This document shows positions 62,730 through 64,000 of a stretch of DNA of 64,000 bases, one piece after another. Each line of letters starts with the position of its first letter. Position 1 is the first letter of the stretch. The notes under the pieces were generated by a model, which worked only from the letters and a program-made list of their open reading frames with translations, did no database searches and had not been told where the DNA came from. Source of the stretch: JAMXLO01 sp963819855 (GTDB taxonomy: Bacteria; Pseudomonadota; Alphaproteobacteria; Acetobacterales; Acetobacteraceae); NCBI GenBank assembly GCA_963819855.1, contig CAWFYC010000015.1:124001-188000 (forward strand), in the 5' to 3' direction. Both the position numbers and the translations under genes were made by a program.

Positions 62730-63030
62730 TGCCTCGGGGTGAAGTGAACGGCAGTTTGCGGCACCCTCAGGGCATACGCTGTAACGTTTGCGCCCCCTCC
62801 TGTTCACTTAGCCGGGAGCGGCCGCATCCACAATTGTCCGTGAAGGTTTGTGATGCTGATCATTAATAATGCGTGTCCAACGGATTACGGCCGCAACGGA
62901 GCGGAGGCATACGAGCGATTTACCGCCACCCACAACGGCGTGCCGCGATCGCCTGTCTGGACGGCTGCACACCCTTGATGCGTGCCACTAGGAATGTGCT
63001 AAATCGCGCTGAATTACGGATATTGTTCGG
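62730..63030. other. intergenic region between glgE and the acyltransferase
   Basis: No gene is supported. It separates two divergent genes and so should hold both promoters. An AT-rich patch at about 62851-62871 (tgatgctgatcattaataat) stands out in GC-rich DNA and is a plausible promoter location. No convincing -35/-10 pair or known operator was identified. Confidence 0.5.
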
Positions 63031-64000
63031 ATGCGCTCAGCGAAGATCGAGTCGGTGCAGGCGCTCCGCGCCGTGGCCGCTCTCAGTATCGCCATCCTGC
63101 ATGTGCTGCATGAGGCGACCGGCCTCGATTCCGGCGGGATGATCGCACGCTGGCATGCCGCACTGCCGTGGGCCGCGGGGGTCGATCTGTTCTTTGTCAT
63201 CTCGGGCTTTGTGATGGTTTACGCCTCGGACGAGCTGTTCGGCCGGCTCGATGCCCCCAGGCTGTTCATTGTCCGGCGTCTGATCCGCATCGTGCCGCTG
63301 TACTGGGCGGCGACAACACTGTTTCTGTTGGTTGCACTGACCGCGCGTTCCTCGGTGAGTGAGGGGATTGGCAGTGTGACCAACGTCATTATGAGCTATG
63401 CCTTTCTGCCGACGCGACGTCCTGATGGCAGCATTCAGCCGATCTACAGCCTCGGCTGGACGCTGAATTACGAGATGCTGTTCTACGTAGTGTTCGCGGC
63501 GTGCATCTGGCAGGCGCGACGCCGTGCGCTGCTGCTTGTCACGCTGGTGCTGGGCACCGCGATTGCGGTGCATCGCCTGGTGCCGGCTCAGGCCACGGCG
63601 CTGGTGTTCTGGACCGACCCGATCATGGCCGAATTCCTGTTCGGGATGGCGATCGCATCGGTCGCGGCGACGGGATTCACTTTATCGGGCGCGATACGCG
63701 CCGGCCTGATCGTGTCTGCTCTGATACTGCTGATGGCCGGCCACCTGATCGCGACCGACGCGAGCGGGCCGGTAATGACCGGCGTGCCGGTGGCGATGTT
63801 GGTGACCGCCGCGGTGCTTGGACGGGCGGCGCGAGTGCCGCGGGCACTGCTCGTTCTGGGCGACGCGTCGTATGCGCTGTATCTGGTCCATCCGTTCCCG
63901 ATGCGGGCGGTTGGGCTACTTTGGCACCGGCTGCACCTGTCAGGGCCGGTTGCGGCGGTCGCATATGCCGCCGTGTCGCTGCTGTTGGCGGTCGCTGCCG
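63031..64000 (+). CDS. acyltransferase 3 family membrane protein (partial, cut by window edge)
   Basis: The first 323 residues of an OafA/ExoZ-type integral membrane acyltransferase. It starts IESVQALRAVAALSIAILH (catalytic His region), then AAGVDLFFVISGFVMVYAS and FIVRRLIRIVPLYW, the family core; later GDASYALYLVHPFPMRA. About nine membrane segments are seen before the edge. Relatives O-acylate surface polysaccharides or lipids. ATG at 63031 has no clear ribosome-binding site. Confidence 0.88.
   Translation, partial: MRSAKIESVQALRAVAALSIAILHVLHEATGLDSGGMIARWHAALPWAAGVDLFFVISGFVMVYASDELFGRLDAPRLFIVRRLIRIVPLYWAATTLFLLVALTARSSVSEGIGSVTNVIMSYAFLPTRRPDGSIQPIYSLGWTLNYEMLFYVVFAACIWQARRRALLLVTLVLGTAIAVHRLVPAQATALVFWTDPIMAEFLFGMAIASVAATGFTLSGAIRAGLIVSALILLMAGHLIATDASGPVMTGVPVAMLVTAAVLGRAARVPRALLVLGDASYALYLVHPFPMRAVGLLWHRLHLSGPVAAVAYAAVSLLLAVAA

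Noticed and set aside
62783..62806. Possible EcfG (general stress) promoter for glgE: GTGAAC ... CGTT on the minus strand
   Set aside because: The -35 differs from GGAAC and the spacer is 15 bases, shorter than the usual 16-17.

Overview
The window is GC-rich, densely packed chromosomal DNA with short gaps, frequent ATGA/TGATG stop-start overlaps and no tRNA, rRNA or CRISPR. The gene content is UrtABCDE plus urease, a holB-metG-tatD cluster, minCDE, Liv-type transporters with Tat-type binding proteins, and CaiB/BaiF CoA-transferases. Together with widespread dispersed palindromes, this suggests an alphaproteobacterium, most likely Rhodospirillales/Acetobacteraceae. The lineage is inferred from gene content only.

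Layout. 1-6.9 kb: acyl-CoA thioesterase, D-amino-acid dehydrogenase, NDP-forming acyl-CoA synthetase, SDR dehydrogenase, kynureninase and a 3-hydroxyisobutyrate-dehydrogenase-like enzyme; bases 1-83 show no gene. 6.9-15.3 kb (minus strand): a branched-chain-amino-acid-type ABC transporter (LivH, a fused LivM-LivG, LivF) with two paralogous periplasmic binding proteins, a lactonase-like metallo-hydrolase, a carboxymuconolactone-decarboxylase-like protein and a 222-bp IS5-derived mini-element. 15.4-22.7 kb: alpha/beta hydrolase, tandem-domain CoA-transferase coupled to an asparaginase-type Ntn-hydrolase, a second CoA-transferase, a receiver-only response regulator and an aldose-epimerase-like protein. 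22.8-27.8 kb (minus): holB-metG-tatD-phnP-like-mazG. 28-31.4 kb: SDR, CsoR-family repressor and divergent copper P-type ATPase. 31.3-42.7 kb (minus): a urea module reading urtABCDE, a decayed toxin-antitoxin pair, then ureDABCEFG, with a good sigma-54 promoter match before urtA. 43-45.4 kb: ABM-domain protein and minCDE. 45.4-62.7 kb (minus): an alpha-glucan/trehalose operon glgE-treS/mak-glgB-glgX-treZ-malQ-treY. 63 kb to the edge: start of a membrane acyltransferase.

How the parts work together. The urea module can import urea at nitrogen limitation and hydrolyse it to ammonia. The glucan operon encodes synthesis (GlgE, GlgB), debranching/remodelling (GlgX, MalQ) and two trehalose routes (TreY/TreZ and TreS), joined through maltose-1-phosphate by the maltokinase domain fused to TreS.

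Two window-wide patterns stand out. First, nine single-base frame breaks interrupt eight otherwise well-conserved genes (thioesterase, one binding protein, mazG twice, an SDR, ureF, ureC, malQ, glgE); eight of the nine look like one extra base. This may be sequence error or real decay and should be checked against reads. Second, long, nearly perfect hairpin repeats sit at gene junctions and even inside coding frames (ureF, treY, possibly urtC), and two of them place the ribosome-binding site of the next gene (livF, urtC) in the base of the stem.
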